Positions 45,362 to 53,940 of a stretch of DNA of 64,000 nt are shown one piece after another. Each line of letters opens with the position of its first letter. Position 1 is the stretch's first letter. Source of the stretch: an uncultured Maribacter sp. Its GTDB lineage: Bacteria; Bacteroidota; Bacteroidia; Flavobacteriales; Flavobacteriaceae. The notes under the pieces were generated by a model. The model did not search any database. It was not told where the DNA came from and saw only the letters and a list, made by a program, of their open reading frames with translations. The DNA lies in contig NZ_CANMTX010000001.1 in NCBI RefSeq assembly GCF_947500985.1, positions 124,001-188,000 on the forward strand. Reading direction: 5' to 3'. The translations under genes were made by a program, and so were the position numbers.

Positions 45362-46126
45362 TCACCACCACACCACAAAAAACTTTTCATATGTTGTTTT
45401 GTTTTTTTGCACCCATACCATCAGTGAACTCTTATGGTCTAAAAGCTCTTGTAGTGCTGGTAATATTTCGGTATGGCTCGACCATGTTACATTAATGTAA
45501 GGTTCTAGAACCCATTCACTTTTAGTAGGTATATAGAATTGAAATGAAGAAAATTTAGTTTCCTTAAAATCTTTTAGCCGCAGCCAATAACCAACAATAC
45601 AATTTGCATTAAATGGGTCTAGTTGTAAATTATCTGCTTTATAAGGTTTAAATAGTTGTGCTTTAAAACAAACCTGTTGTTTAATATTTGTAGTATCTAT
45701 TTCTTTCTCTAAAAGTACAGAACGTCCAATATTGGTATGTATTAAAGAGAATTGATTGTTTTTTATTTTCTGTAGTTTTTTATAAAAAGCATCACTTCTA
45801 TTTGGTCCAACTAATTGATGAATTGTGTTCTCAATTGCGGTATCAATCAAGTAGAATTTATAGGTAAGTTCTACATGTATCAATTGTTGTGTGGCTGCCT
45901 CTTTAAGTATAAAATCTATTTCTCCAATCGTCTGTTTCCCTTCACGAATAGGCAAATTATGCAATAACACTTCATATTCATCACTGGCATCTAAAAGTTG
46001 CTTACATACATATTCCATCTGATGCCCCAACCGCAATTTCTCTGGAATAGCTATCGGAGTAATCTCATTCAAGTCCACCTCAGGAAATTCAAATTGCGCC
46101 ACGCCAAACTGAATACCTTTCCACAT
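45362..46126 (-). CDS. DUF1853 family protein
   Basis: 254 residues from the ATG. It has GEIDFILKE, HVELTYKFYL and GPNRSDAFYKKLQKI, which fit the DUF1853 family I recall. The Glu/Asp/Lys arrangement is reminiscent of PD-(D/E)xK nucleases, but this is only a resemblance. The frame remains open upstream to 46192, encoding KQLKSFLSTAP before the ATG, which matches how relatives begin as I recall them; an ATT codon at 46183 could be the true start. A nested repeat begins exactly there. Confidence 0.7.
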   Translation of the reverse strand: MWKGIQFGVAQFEFPEVDLNEITPIAIPEKLRLGHQMEYVCKQLLDASDEYEVLLHNLPIREGKQTIGEIDFILKEAATQQLIHVELTYKFYLIDTAIENTIHQLVGPNRSDAFYKKLQKIKNNQFSLIHTNIGRSVLLEKEIDTTNIKQQVCFKAQLFKPYKADNLQLDPFNANCIVGYWLRLKDFKETKFSSFQFYIPTKSEWVLEPYINVTWSSHTEILPALQELLDHKSSLMVWVQKNKTTYEKFFVVWW

Positions 46127-46280
46127 AGGTGCAGTGGATAAAAAGCTTTTGAGCTGTTTGATAGTTGTTTGTTCTTTGTTAATAATGTTTAGTTATTGGT
46201 TGTTCGTTGTCAGTTGTCAGTTGTCGGTTGATGGTACTTATTATTCGTTGTTTGTAAATAGTATTGCTGAATACCGGTGA

Positions 46281-46296
46281 CTGAGCGTAGCCGAAG
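46281..46296 (+). repeat. CTGAGCG-family repeat copy
   Basis: CTGAGCGTAGCCGAAG, flanked by GTGA and TTAC, agrees with the copies at 32391 and 33967 at 13 or more of 16 positions. Confidence 0.6.
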
Positions 46297-46310
46297 TTAC
46301 TTTAATTAAA

Positions 46311-46399
46311 CGTCATTGCGAGCACAGCGAAGCAATCTGTGGCTTTGGAACACGAAACAAACAGATTGCTTCGTAGCTAAAAAGCTCCTCGCAAAGACG
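46311..46399. repeat. Large imperfect palindrome (CGTCATTGCGAG type)
   Basis: Left arm CGTCATTGCGAG...GAAGCAATCTGT (46311-46340) pairs with ACAGATTGCTTCGTAGC...CTCGCAAAGACG (46361-46399). It is the type of dispersed palindrome common in bacterial intergenic DNA. Confidence 0.7.
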
Positions 46400-46610
46400 A
46401 ACTTGAAAACGCCTTGCGCACAACGCTGCAAGCCATGCGCCAAGCATATAAGAAATTGCGTCTTGCGCTCAGCACAAAACGAACAACCATCAACCAACAA
46501 CGAGCAACGGACAACGGACAACCAATAACCAACAACCAAAAGATTAAACAACAACGTTAACATTTCCCAAAAGGCGTGGGCATCCAACGTAAAAGTGTTA
46601 ATTTTATACT

Positions 46611-47762
46611 ATGGCTATGAATATAAGAAAGGGGTTCCGCTTTGAAACTTATGAAGCACCCGAACAATCAGTTTTTGATAGGCTGTTCGATATTTTCCAA
46701 GAGCTTATTACACACACTTCTGGAGATTTTGACGAAGCTATTGATTGGTTACGAGAATTAGACAAGGAGTATGAACTTACTACTGAAGACTATACCATTG
46801 AAGACTTTATTGAGGATTTAAAGGCTAAGGGATACATACGCGAAGAGTTTAAAGATGGCGGTGGCGACGCACAAGATGGGGAAGAAGGTTCTGGTGGTGG
46901 AGATATCTCCATTACCGCAAAGATGGAACGTATAATTCGTCAGCGTGCATTAGACCAAATTTTTGGTAAACTTAAAAGAAGTGGTGCAGGTAATCATAAA
47001 ACAGGTAAATCTGGACAAGGAGATGAGCATACGGGCGACTTAAGAGAATACCGTTATGGCGATGGTCTAGAAAACATATCTATGACAGAGAGTATTAAAA
47101 ATGCTCAGATTAATCATGGTATGGGTAGTTTTCAATTGAGTGAAGATGACCTTGTTGTTGAAGATACGCAGCATAAAGCACAGATGAGTACGATACTTAT
47201 GATCGATATTAGCCATAGTATGATTTTATATGGTGAGGATCGTATTACTCCTGCTAAAAAAGTAGCTATGGCATTGGCGGAACTAATTACTACTAGATAT
47301 CCAAAAGATACTTTAGATATTTTAGTATTTGGTAATGATGCCTGGCCTATACCTATTAAAGATTTACCGTATTTAAAAGTTGGTCCGTATCATACCAATA
47401 CAGTTGCTGGTCTGCAATTGGCGATGGATATGCTCCGTAGAAAACGTAATACCAATAAGCAGATATTTATGATCACCGATGGTAAGCCAAGTTGTCTTCG
47501 CATGCCAGACGGTACATATTATAAGAATAGTGTTGGTTTGGATGATTTTATTGTGGAGAAATGCTATAATATGGCGAGACAGGCTCGTAAACTTCATATA
47601 CCGATTACAACATTTATGATTGCTCAAGATCCTTACTTAATGCAATTTATCCGCTATTTTACTGAGGCTAATAAAGGCAAGGCATTCTTTACCGGATTAA
47701 AAGGTTTAGGAGAAATGATTTTTGAAGATTACGAAGCAAATAGAAAAAAAAGATTGAAATAA
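46611..47762 (+). CDS. VWA-domain protein partnering a MoxR-type ATPase
   Basis: 383 residues. The N-terminal helical part is acidic (about 1-80), with a Gly-rich linker near 85-95. A von Willebrand A domain occupies about 190-375, with the MIDAS motif IDISHSMIL and later TDGKPS. Proteins of this type work with MoxR AAA+ ATPases as chaperone pairs for cofactor insertion or complex assembly. The ATPase gene is 15 bases downstream. The target is unknown. The start may be either Met1 or Met3. Confidence 0.87.
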   Translation: MAMNIRKGFRFETYEAPEQSVFDRLFDIFQELITHTSGDFDEAIDWLRELDKEYELTTEDYTIEDFIEDLKAKGYIREEFKDGGGDAQDGEEGSGGGDISITAKMERIIRQRALDQIFGKLKRSGAGNHKTGKSGQGDEHTGDLREYRYGDGLENISMTESIKNAQINHGMGSFQLSEDDLVVEDTQHKAQMSTILMIDISHSMILYGEDRITPAKKVAMALAELITTRYPKDTLDILVFGNDAWPIPIKDLPYLKVGPYHTNTVAGLQLAMDMLRRKRNTNKQIFMITDGKPSCLRMPDGTYYKNSVGLDDFIVEKCYNMARQARKLHIPITTFMIAQDPYLMQFIRYFTEANKGKAFFTGLKGLGEMIFEDYEANRKKRLK

Positions 47763-47777
47763 GACTAAGAAAATTTT

Positions 47778-49247
47778 ATGAAATTAGATTATAAAAAAAT
47801 ACATACACTAGGGGATTTAAAAGCTGCCGGATACGAAACCAAAAGTGTAAAAGATGAGTTAAGAGACAATCTTATCGAGAAAATTAAAAAAGGTGAAGAT
47901 GCTTTTCCTGGAGTATGGGGTTATGAAGATACTGTAATTCCTGAATTGGAGCGTGCTATTCTTTCTCGCCACAATATTAATTTATTGGGACTTCGTGGTC
48001 AGGCAAAAACACGTTTGGCGCATTTAATGGTAAATCTGTTAGATGAATACATACCCGTTGTAGAAGGTTCTGAAATTAATGACGATCCTATGAAACCGAT
48101 GTCTAGATATGCCATGGAGCTCATCAAAGAAAAAGGCGATGATACTCCTGTTACTTGGATGCATAAAGATGAACGTTTTGCTGAAAAATTGGCTACGCCC
48201 GATGTTACCGTGGCAGATTTAATTGGAGATGTAGACCCCATTAAAGCAGCAAATCTGAAATTATCATATGCAGATGACAGAGTGATTCATTTCGGAATGA
48301 TACCTCGTGCCAACCGTTGTATTTTTGTAATTAACGAACTACCAGATTTACAGGCACGTATACAAGTATCTTTATTCAATATATTGGAAGAAGGAGATAT
48401 TCAAATTCGCGGATTCAAATTGAGGTTGCCTTTGGATATTCAGTTCGTATTTACAGCAAACCCAGAAGATTATACTAATAGAGGTAGTATCGTTACTCCG
48501 CTGAAAGATAGAATTGGTTCGCAGATTTTAACGCATTACCCAGATGATATTGAAATTGCTAGAAAAATTACAGAACAAGAAGCGAAGTTAGATTCACGCC
48601 AAACAGATGCTGTATATGTGCCAGATTTAGCAAAAGACTTGCTTGAACAAATCATTTTCGAAGCTCGTAAAAGTGAGTATGTAGATGCTAAAAGTGGTGT
48701 AAGTGCTCGTACCAGTATTACTGCTTTTGAAAACTTATTAAGTACAGCTGAGCTTAGGTCATTGTTAAATGGCGGAGATCATACTATGGTCCGCTTAAGT
48801 GATTTCTTAGGAATCATTCCTGCAATTACAGGTAAGATAGAATTGGTATACGAAGGAGAGCAGGAGGGGGCAGACGGCGTAGCAGCTATATTAATAGATG
48901 ATGCCGTGAAATCTTTATTCCCAGAATATTTTCCAAAAATCAATAAACTAGAACGTAAAGATGAAGAAACCGTTTATGACGAATTGTTACATTGGTTCTT
49001 TCAAGGAGAAGGAATTGAGCTAATGGACGATTTTACCGATGAAGAATATAAACGTGCTTTAGATAGCATACCAGCTTTAAATCAGTTATTAAAAGACCAT
49101 CAACCAGATTATGATGTTAAGGATGTTTATTTCTTAAAAGAGCTCTTACTCTGGGGACTTGTTTCCTACAAAAAATTGAATAAACAGCGATTTACTGATG
49201 GGTTTGAATTTAAAGACCTCTATAGTAGTTTTTTAAAAGATATTTAG
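47778..49247 (+). CDS. MoxR/magnesium-chelatase-type AAA+ ATPase
   Basis: 489 residues. Walker A is LLGLRGQAKTRLAHL near 70-84; Walker B is CIFVINELPDLQAR near 177-190, with the arginine/sensor region FVFTANPEDYTNRGSIVTPLKDRIG. The fold resembles the BchI subunit of magnesium chelatase and MoxR. It pairs with the VWA gene upstream. The C-terminal third is a helical, less conserved part. A terminator follows, so the two genes form a bicistronic unit. Confidence 0.88.
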   Translation: MKLDYKKIHTLGDLKAAGYETKSVKDELRDNLIEKIKKGEDAFPGVWGYEDTVIPELERAILSRHNINLLGLRGQAKTRLAHLMVNLLDEYIPVVEGSEINDDPMKPMSRYAMELIKEKGDDTPVTWMHKDERFAEKLATPDVTVADLIGDVDPIKAANLKLSYADDRVIHFGMIPRANRCIFVINELPDLQARIQVSLFNILEEGDIQIRGFKLRLPLDIQFVFTANPEDYTNRGSIVTPLKDRIGSQILTHYPDDIEIARKITEQEAKLDSRQTDAVYVPDLAKDLLEQIIFEARKSEYVDAKSGVSARTSITAFENLLSTAELRSLLNGGDHTMVRLSDFLGIIPAITGKIELVYEGEQEGADGVAAILIDDAVKSLFPEYFPKINKLERKDEETVYDELLHWFFQGEGIELMDDFTDEEYKRALDSIPALNQLLKDHQPDYDVKDVYFLKELLLWGLVSYKKLNKQRFTDGFEFKDLYSSFLKDI

Positions 49248-49248
49248 T

Positions 49249-49283
49249 AAAAAAGCCCTTTCATTATGGAAAGGGCTTTTTTT
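49249..49283 (+). terminator. Terminator after the AAA+ ATPase gene
   Basis: AAAAAAGCCCTTTC pairs with GGAAAGGGCTTTTTTT around a 5-base loop; T-run present. Confidence 0.88.
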
Positions 49284-49446
49284 ATTGTTTTAAATGTAAA
49301 TATTTAAAGATTTGTTATATTTTGATTTCCAGGTAGTTAATCATGTTTTGTAAGATTATTCTAGCAAGCAATTTTTATTATCGTTTTCGCTTATAAATGT
49401 ATTAACATACCTTTAACTCAAACATTATATATAATCATTGATTATT

Positions 49447-50634
49447 ATGAACATTATGAGAAAACCCCTGATGTATTTATCAGTTGCTGCTTTGTTATTT
49501 TCGTGTACTAAAACGGAAGAAGTAGAAGTAGAAAGAATTGTAGAAACGGAAGTAGAAGTAGAGAAAATAGTTGAAGTGCCAACGGCAATCGATTTATCTC
49601 AAGTTTCTCTTGCATCAAGTGCATCGATGACAACAGAATCTGATGCACAAACTATTGTTATCTCTGCTGCAATTGAAACCGCACAAGAAGAAGATGTAAC
49701 AATTAAATTAAATTTTGCAGGTTCTGCAGCATTAGATTCAGATTACTCTGTCAGTTCAAGCTCAATTACCGTTGCTGCTGGTGAACTTACTGGAACAACA
49801 GAACTTACTATTATATCTGATGGTTTGTTTGAAAGCGGTATAGAGAATATTGTAATCAGTTTAGCAGAATTATCTAATACTATTACACCTAGTGCGGACA
49901 GTAGTATATTACAGATAGATATTACAGATGGTGAAGCAATAATAGGTTTTGAATCTTCGTCTATCACTATTGATGAGAGTTCATTTTATACTCTATTCTT
50001 CGTATTAAGTAAAGCTTTGAATGAAGATATTGTAGTGTATTATAGCGGCGAAACTTCAAATGACAGATATGGTTTAAGTGGTGATGGCGAGTTGATTATC
50101 CCAGCAGGTCAAACAACAAGGTCAATAACTATTGATGCAAATGATAGTCGTATTACTAATTCAGGAGAGAATACGGTTTCAGTTTCTATTGATGCAGTAG
50201 AAAACGATGATGTTGTTATTGGGTCTAATAGTTCTATAGCAATTACAACTAACGAAATTAGCGAAGGATTACAAATTACAAGTACTTGGACAACTCAAGA
50301 TGATTTATTTGATTTAAGGGTTTATAATTCAGCAGGAGTATCTCAAGCATCTACGCTTACTGGCACTAATGGTTCTGAAGAGCTATTCATAAATAAATTA
50401 GATTTTTCTCCATTAGAAAATGGAACCTATACTATAGAATTGATTGCTTTTGACTTTGATGGTTCAACTTCAGAAACAGTAACTTTCAGTTTCCTTGATG
50501 AAAATGGTGGTACTTATGATGGACCTTATACATTTGTTGCAAACAATGCACCTGCAAATGATAGAATACCAGTTTTTGAATTAGCAGTATTAGATGGCGT
50601 GTATACTATTACACAAACCAGCGTTTCTAATTAA
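49447..50634 (+). CDS. Surface lipoprotein with Calx-beta-like repeats
   Basis: 395 residues from the ATG at 49447; TTG at 49438 and ATG at 49456 are alternatives. The lipobox ends ALLFSC, then comes an acidic repeat (VEVERIVE, VEVEKIVE). Two Calx-beta-like modules can be seen (AQEEDVTIKLNFAGSAALDS with SITVAAGELTGTTELTI, and a second around 185-265), followed by a final beta-sandwich. Such proteins are cell-surface adhesion or binding proteins. It is flanked by terminators and is monocistronic. No enzymatic motif was seen. Confidence 0.8.
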   Translation: MNIMRKPLMYLSVAALLFSCTKTEEVEVERIVETEVEVEKIVEVPTAIDLSQVSLASSASMTTESDAQTIVISAAIETAQEEDVTIKLNFAGSAALDSDYSVSSSSITVAAGELTGTTELTIISDGLFESGIENIVISLAELSNTITPSADSSILQIDITDGEAIIGFESSSITIDESSFYTLFFVLSKALNEDIVVYYSGETSNDRYGLSGDGELIIPAGQTTRSITIDANDSRITNSGENTVSVSIDAVENDDVVIGSNSSIAITTNEISEGLQITSTWTTQDDLFDLRVYNSAGVSQASTLTGTNGSEELFINKLDFSPLENGTYTIELIAFDFDGSTSETVTFSFLDENGGTYDGPYTFVANNAPANDRIPVFELAVLDGVYTITQTSVSN

Positions 50635-50680
50635 GAATGTTGTTTTAGATAGTTTTATATAACATAACTATATTATAAAA

Positions 50681-50715
50681 AAAGCCCTATCCAATTTTGG
50701 ATAGGGCTTTCTCTT
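50681..50715. terminator. Bidirectional terminator between the lipoprotein and the sensor kinase
   Basis: AAAGCCCTATCCAA and TTGGATAGGGCTTT form a 14-bp stem. It ends in TTTCTCTTTTT on the plus strand and A-runs give T-runs on the minus strand, so it can serve both convergent genes. Confidence 0.82.
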
Positions 50716-50734
50716 TTTCATAGCAATATTAAAA

Positions 50735-52231
50735 TTATTGTAATTGATAAGCAGGCAGTTTAAATATGAAAGAACTTCCTTCATAGGGTTTGCTTAAAAC
50801 GACGATGGTGGTATCATGTAAATCCATTATTTTTTTGACGATTGCCAAACCAAGACCTAAGCCTCTTTTCTTAGTATTTTTATCTACTTGTTTATATCTG
50901 TCAAATATAAATGGTTGATCTTTTAGAGGTATTCCGTCACCGGTATCAGTAATATTAATTTCAATTTGTTTGCCCATCTTTACTAGGCTTAACGTAACCT
51001 TGCCATTAGGTTCTGTATACTTAATAGCGTTTTCTATTAAATTCTGTAATGCTCTTTCTACCAAACCTATATCTGCATAAACCATACAGTTTTCTTCAGG
51101 GTTCTCTAATTGTAACTGTATTTGTTTCTGCTCAGCCAAAAGTTTGAATTTAGCGATTAAATCATGAGATAGTTCTGTAATTGAAAATGGCTCTTTGATA
51201 GGGGTTACTTGTTCTGCCTCTAATTTTGAATATTCAAATAGCTGGTTTATTAGACTTGAGAGCTTGTCTATGTTATTATGGGTAATTTGCAAATATTCTT
51301 CTTTTTGAAGCTCTGTAAGCGAGTCTTTCTTAATCTGTAGTGTTTCAATATACCCTTTTAAAACAGCCAATGGCGTACGTAAATCGTGAGAAACATTTGC
51401 AATTAATTCTCTACGTAGATTATCTACAGATTTCATTTTATCCATGTTATCTACAATGGTATCTGCCATTTCATTAAAAGACAAGGCAACCACTTCAATA
51501 TCTGATTGTTCAGGATTCTCTATTCTAATACCTAAATCACCTTCTTGAAATTTGCGTACTGTCTGGGTAATTAATCTAAGATTTTTAGTCAAGAACCAAA
51601 TACTTAGTATTCCGATCAATGCAGAAAAAAGCATGGTCAGTATTATAGCACCGATACTTAGTTTGATAAAATATGTCCCGAAAAGGCTATCGCTTATTAA
51701 TGCTAATTCTTTACCTGCTACTATAATATAAATAAAGCCTTCATGACCCTCAACAGAAAATGGTGCAGCAGAAAAGATGTTTTGCGATTCAGGATTCAGT
51801 GGGTCATCACCTAAAATAAAATCTTCTCCGTTTGATTCTATGAATTTATGAATTGGTTCTAGAGATACCGATTTCATAGGCTCATTGTCATTGTGTTCTA
51901 AAACTACAGAATATAGAATGTCACCAGATTTGTCTAGAAGATAGACCTCGATACCACGATTTACCGCCATCATATCATGCATAAGATCTCCAAAAAGAGC
52001 TTTGTTAACAGTACCATCTTCTAAAAACGGCGCGGCATTTTGAAACTTTTCTTGAATTACATGATTTGCCACATTCGCATTTATACGTTGGGTAATAGCT
52101 TGGTTATAATTCAAAGTTAAGTAGCCTGTAATAAAAATATATGAGGCTCCCATCAGTACAATTAGAAATATGAAAGCTACCCATAGTTTCTTTACTAATT
52201 TCGGAGTAAGGGTTTTACCGTTATCTATCAT
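50735..52231 (-). CDS. Two-component sensor histidine kinase
   Basis: 498 residues. Transmembrane helices lie at about 12-35 and about 182-205, bracketing an extracytoplasmic sensor loop. HAMP follows, then the HisKA site ANVSHDLRTPLAVLKGY near 279 with the phospho-His, and the ATPase domain with NLIENAIKYT, ITDTGDGIP and LGLGLAIVKKI. Its ATG overlaps the regulator stop by four bases, so they are co-translated. The signal is unknown; the loop has no recognised motif. Confidence 0.94.
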   Translation of the reverse strand: MIDNGKTLTPKLVKKLWVAFIFLIVLMGASYIFITGYLTLNYNQAITQRINANVANHVIQEKFQNAAPFLEDGTVNKALFGDLMHDMMAVNRGIEVYLLDKSGDILYSVVLEHNDNEPMKSVSLEPIHKFIESNGEDFILGDDPLNPESQNIFSAAPFSVEGHEGFIYIIVAGKELALISDSLFGTYFIKLSIGAIILTMLFSALIGILSIWFLTKNLRLITQTVRKFQEGDLGIRIENPEQSDIEVVALSFNEMADTIVDNMDKMKSVDNLRRELIANVSHDLRTPLAVLKGYIETLQIKKDSLTELQKEEYLQITHNNIDKLSSLINQLFEYSKLEAEQVTPIKEPFSITELSHDLIAKFKLLAEQKQIQLQLENPEENCMVYADIGLVERALQNLIENAIKYTEPNGKVTLSLVKMGKQIEINITDTGDGIPLKDQPFIFDRYKQVDKNTKKRGLGLGLAIVKKIMDLHDTTIVVLSKPYEGSSFIFKLPAYQLQ

Positions 52232-52926
52232 GCCATTATCTCTTCATTAAATTTATAACCAACGCCCCAAGTTGTCAATATGTAATTTGGGTTTGCCATA
52301 TCAGATTCTATTTTGGCTCGTAATCTGTTGATATGAGAATTTACAGTGTGTTCGTAGCCCTCAAAATTGTATCCCCATATAATATTCAATAGCTCAGTTC
52401 TGGTATAGTTTCTACCAGGATTAGATGCCATCAATACTAAAAGTTCAAATTCTTTTGGTGACAGCTCTATTTTATAATCCCCTAGAACTACTTTACGTTT
52501 ATCAATATCAATTTTAAGACCTTCTGCCAGTATAATTGAAGTGTCTTCTTGCTTCTCTTCAATTTTATTAGATCTACGAAGTACCGCTTTAATTCTAGCC
52601 AAAAGTTCTCTAATGCTAAAGGGCTTTGTCATGTAATCATCTGCACCTATCTCTAAGCCTAAGACGCGATCTATCTCTTCAGATTTAGCGGTTAACATAA
52701 TTACAGGTGTATTTTTAGTAGCACGTAGGTTTCTACAGATCTCAACTCCATCTAAGCCGGGTAGTGTCAAGTCTAGTAAAATTAACTCATAATTATTCTC
52801 TAAGGCTAGTCGTAGTCCTTCATTGCCTTCCATTGCCATAGTAGTTTCATAACTGACATCTGAAAGATGAAGCTCTAATAGTTTAATGATTTCAGGATCA
52901 TCCTCAATAATTAATATACGTTTCAT
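52228..52926 (-). CDS. OmpR-family response regulator
   Basis: 232 residues. The receiver domain has acidic residues EDD at 8-10, phospho-acceptor Asp52 in LLDLTLPGLDG and Lys in MTKPFSI. The winged-helix DNA-binding domain follows from about 130 (LSPKEFELLVLMASNPG, YNFEGYEHTVNSHINRLRAKIE). It is the partner of the overlapping kinase gene at 50735. The operon starts here. Confidence 0.95.
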   Translation of the reverse strand: MKRILIIEDDPEIIKLLELHLSDVSYETTMAMEGNEGLRLALENNYELILLDLTLPGLDGVEICRNLRATKNTPVIMLTAKSEEIDRVLGLEIGADDYMTKPFSIRELLARIKAVLRRSNKIEEKQEDTSIILAEGLKIDIDKRKVVLGDYKIELSPKEFELLVLMASNPGRNYTRTELLNIIWGYNFEGYEHTVNSHINRLRAKIESDMANPNYILTTWGVGYKFNEEIMA

Positions 52927-53105
52927 AGTGGATTACGAATTAATAAAAAAAGTATCACAGAAAAATCACATTTAAAGAAAAACAGCTTGTACAGGGTGAT
53001 TTTGCTTCATAATAGGTCGCATAATATTCTGATAATTACATGAACATTAAACAATTATTCTTGTTTATAGACATGTAAGCATTGGGGTGCCAAAAACTAA
53101 CGGGC

Positions 53106-53138
53106 AAAAAAAAACCTCGATAATTTCTTATCGAGGTC
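53106..53138 (-). terminator. Terminator of the four-helix membrane protein gene
   Basis: ACCTCGATAA and TTATCGAGGT close a 4-base loop. On the minus strand it is followed by TTTTTTTT. It lies 19 bases after the gene end at 53157. Confidence 0.85.
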
Positions 53139-53156
53139 TATGTATGTTATTGATTT

Positions 53157-53642
53157 TTAGTTATTCCAATGATCTACATGTTGGTTCATGTCGTCAAATA
53201 TGTAAGTGCCTACCATTTCTTTTCTATACACGACGGCTAATAATGTTACTAGTAATAACACGGCATATAAGACTATCATTACATATCCGAGAGGTAAAAA
53301 TGTACTCGGTATAAGATGATTTTCAAAATCAGAATAGCTAGACAATACTATAATAGTCTCTACCATTTTATATATATATACCAATGATATAGCATAAAGA
53401 ACATATTCTAAGGTCCGCATTGGTGGGTCACTCAATTCGTTCTCACTTATTTTAAACCACAGTACATATAAAAATACTAAGTGGATAATTGATAAAATAG
53501 GAAAGATGTAGTTTTCTACTTTGAAAAAATAAAACTTATTGGTGTATAACCCGTAAAAACTAAAGATGTTCAGTAAAAATAGCACAACAATAGAAACAAT
53601 TAAAGTTCGTTTCCAAGTTAATAGTCCTTTGATAGAATTCAT
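53157..53642 (-). CDS. Hypothetical four-helix membrane protein
   Basis: 161 residues. Hydrophobic helices lie at about 12-31, 42-63, 80-100 and 115-138. No motif was found. The C-terminus is polar (DDMNQHVDHWNN). It has its own terminator at 53106, so it is a single transcript. Function unknown. Confidence 0.7.
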   Translation of the reverse strand: MNSIKGLLTWKRTLIVSIVVLFLLNIFSFYGLYTNKFYFFKVENYIFPILSIIHLVFLYVLWFKISENELSDPPMRTLEYVLYAISLVYIYKMVETIIVLSSYSDFENHLIPSTFLPLGYVMIVLYAVLLLVTLLAVVYRKEMVGTYIFDDMNQHVDHWNN

Positions 53643-53837
53643 AAAATTTAGTTTTCATTGGTTCTAGAGAACCTTAGTTTCGTTGCAATTACGGGGAAGC
53701 TATTGTATTACTTAAAACAATTCGATGAATGGTTAACTTCGTTGTTCAAGTCCTTGGTTTTAAGTTAACCATACTTTAATATTACTATTTTTTATGAACA
53801 TTAACAATATTTTACCTATAAAAATATTGTAGGAATG

Positions 53838-53931
53838 TATAATGTAATTACCACGTAAAATAAGGAATGTAATTAGAAGTAGATGAAGAGAATTTAAACG
53901 AGGTGTTTAGTAATGATTATAATGTAATTAC
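53838..53931 (+). repeat. Direct repeats upstream of the TruA-like gene
   Basis: TATAATGTAATTAC occurs exactly at 53838-53851 and 53918-53931, and the AATGTAATTA core again at 53866-53875. The last copy ends 9 bases before the ATG at 53941. It could be an operator cluster or duplicated promoter DNA. Confidence 0.5.
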
Positions 53932-53940
53932 ATTTACATT

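Larger units (their letters stand above)
46191..46530. repeat. Nested repeat island upstream of the VWA/MoxR operon
   Basis: The 46127-46610 gene-free stretch is mostly repeats. Outer arms 46191-46234 and 46484-46530 are imperfect inverted copies of a GTTATTGGTTGT and GTTGTC/GTTGAT word series. Inside lie a CTGAGCG-family copy (46281-46296) and a large palindrome. Frames of about 70 and 93 codons through it are repeat artefacts. No promoter was recognised with confidence. Confidence 0.65.

Noticed and set aside
46316-46528. Plus-strand ORF of 70 codons in the repeat island
   Set aside because: It is the other strand of the same palindromic repeats and ends in a Gln/Asn/Arg-rich translation of them.
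46306-46587. Minus-strand ORF of 93 codons in the repeat island
   Set aside because: It runs through the inverted repeat and palindrome, and its product is low-complexity repeat translation (for example GYWLSVVRCSLLVDG).
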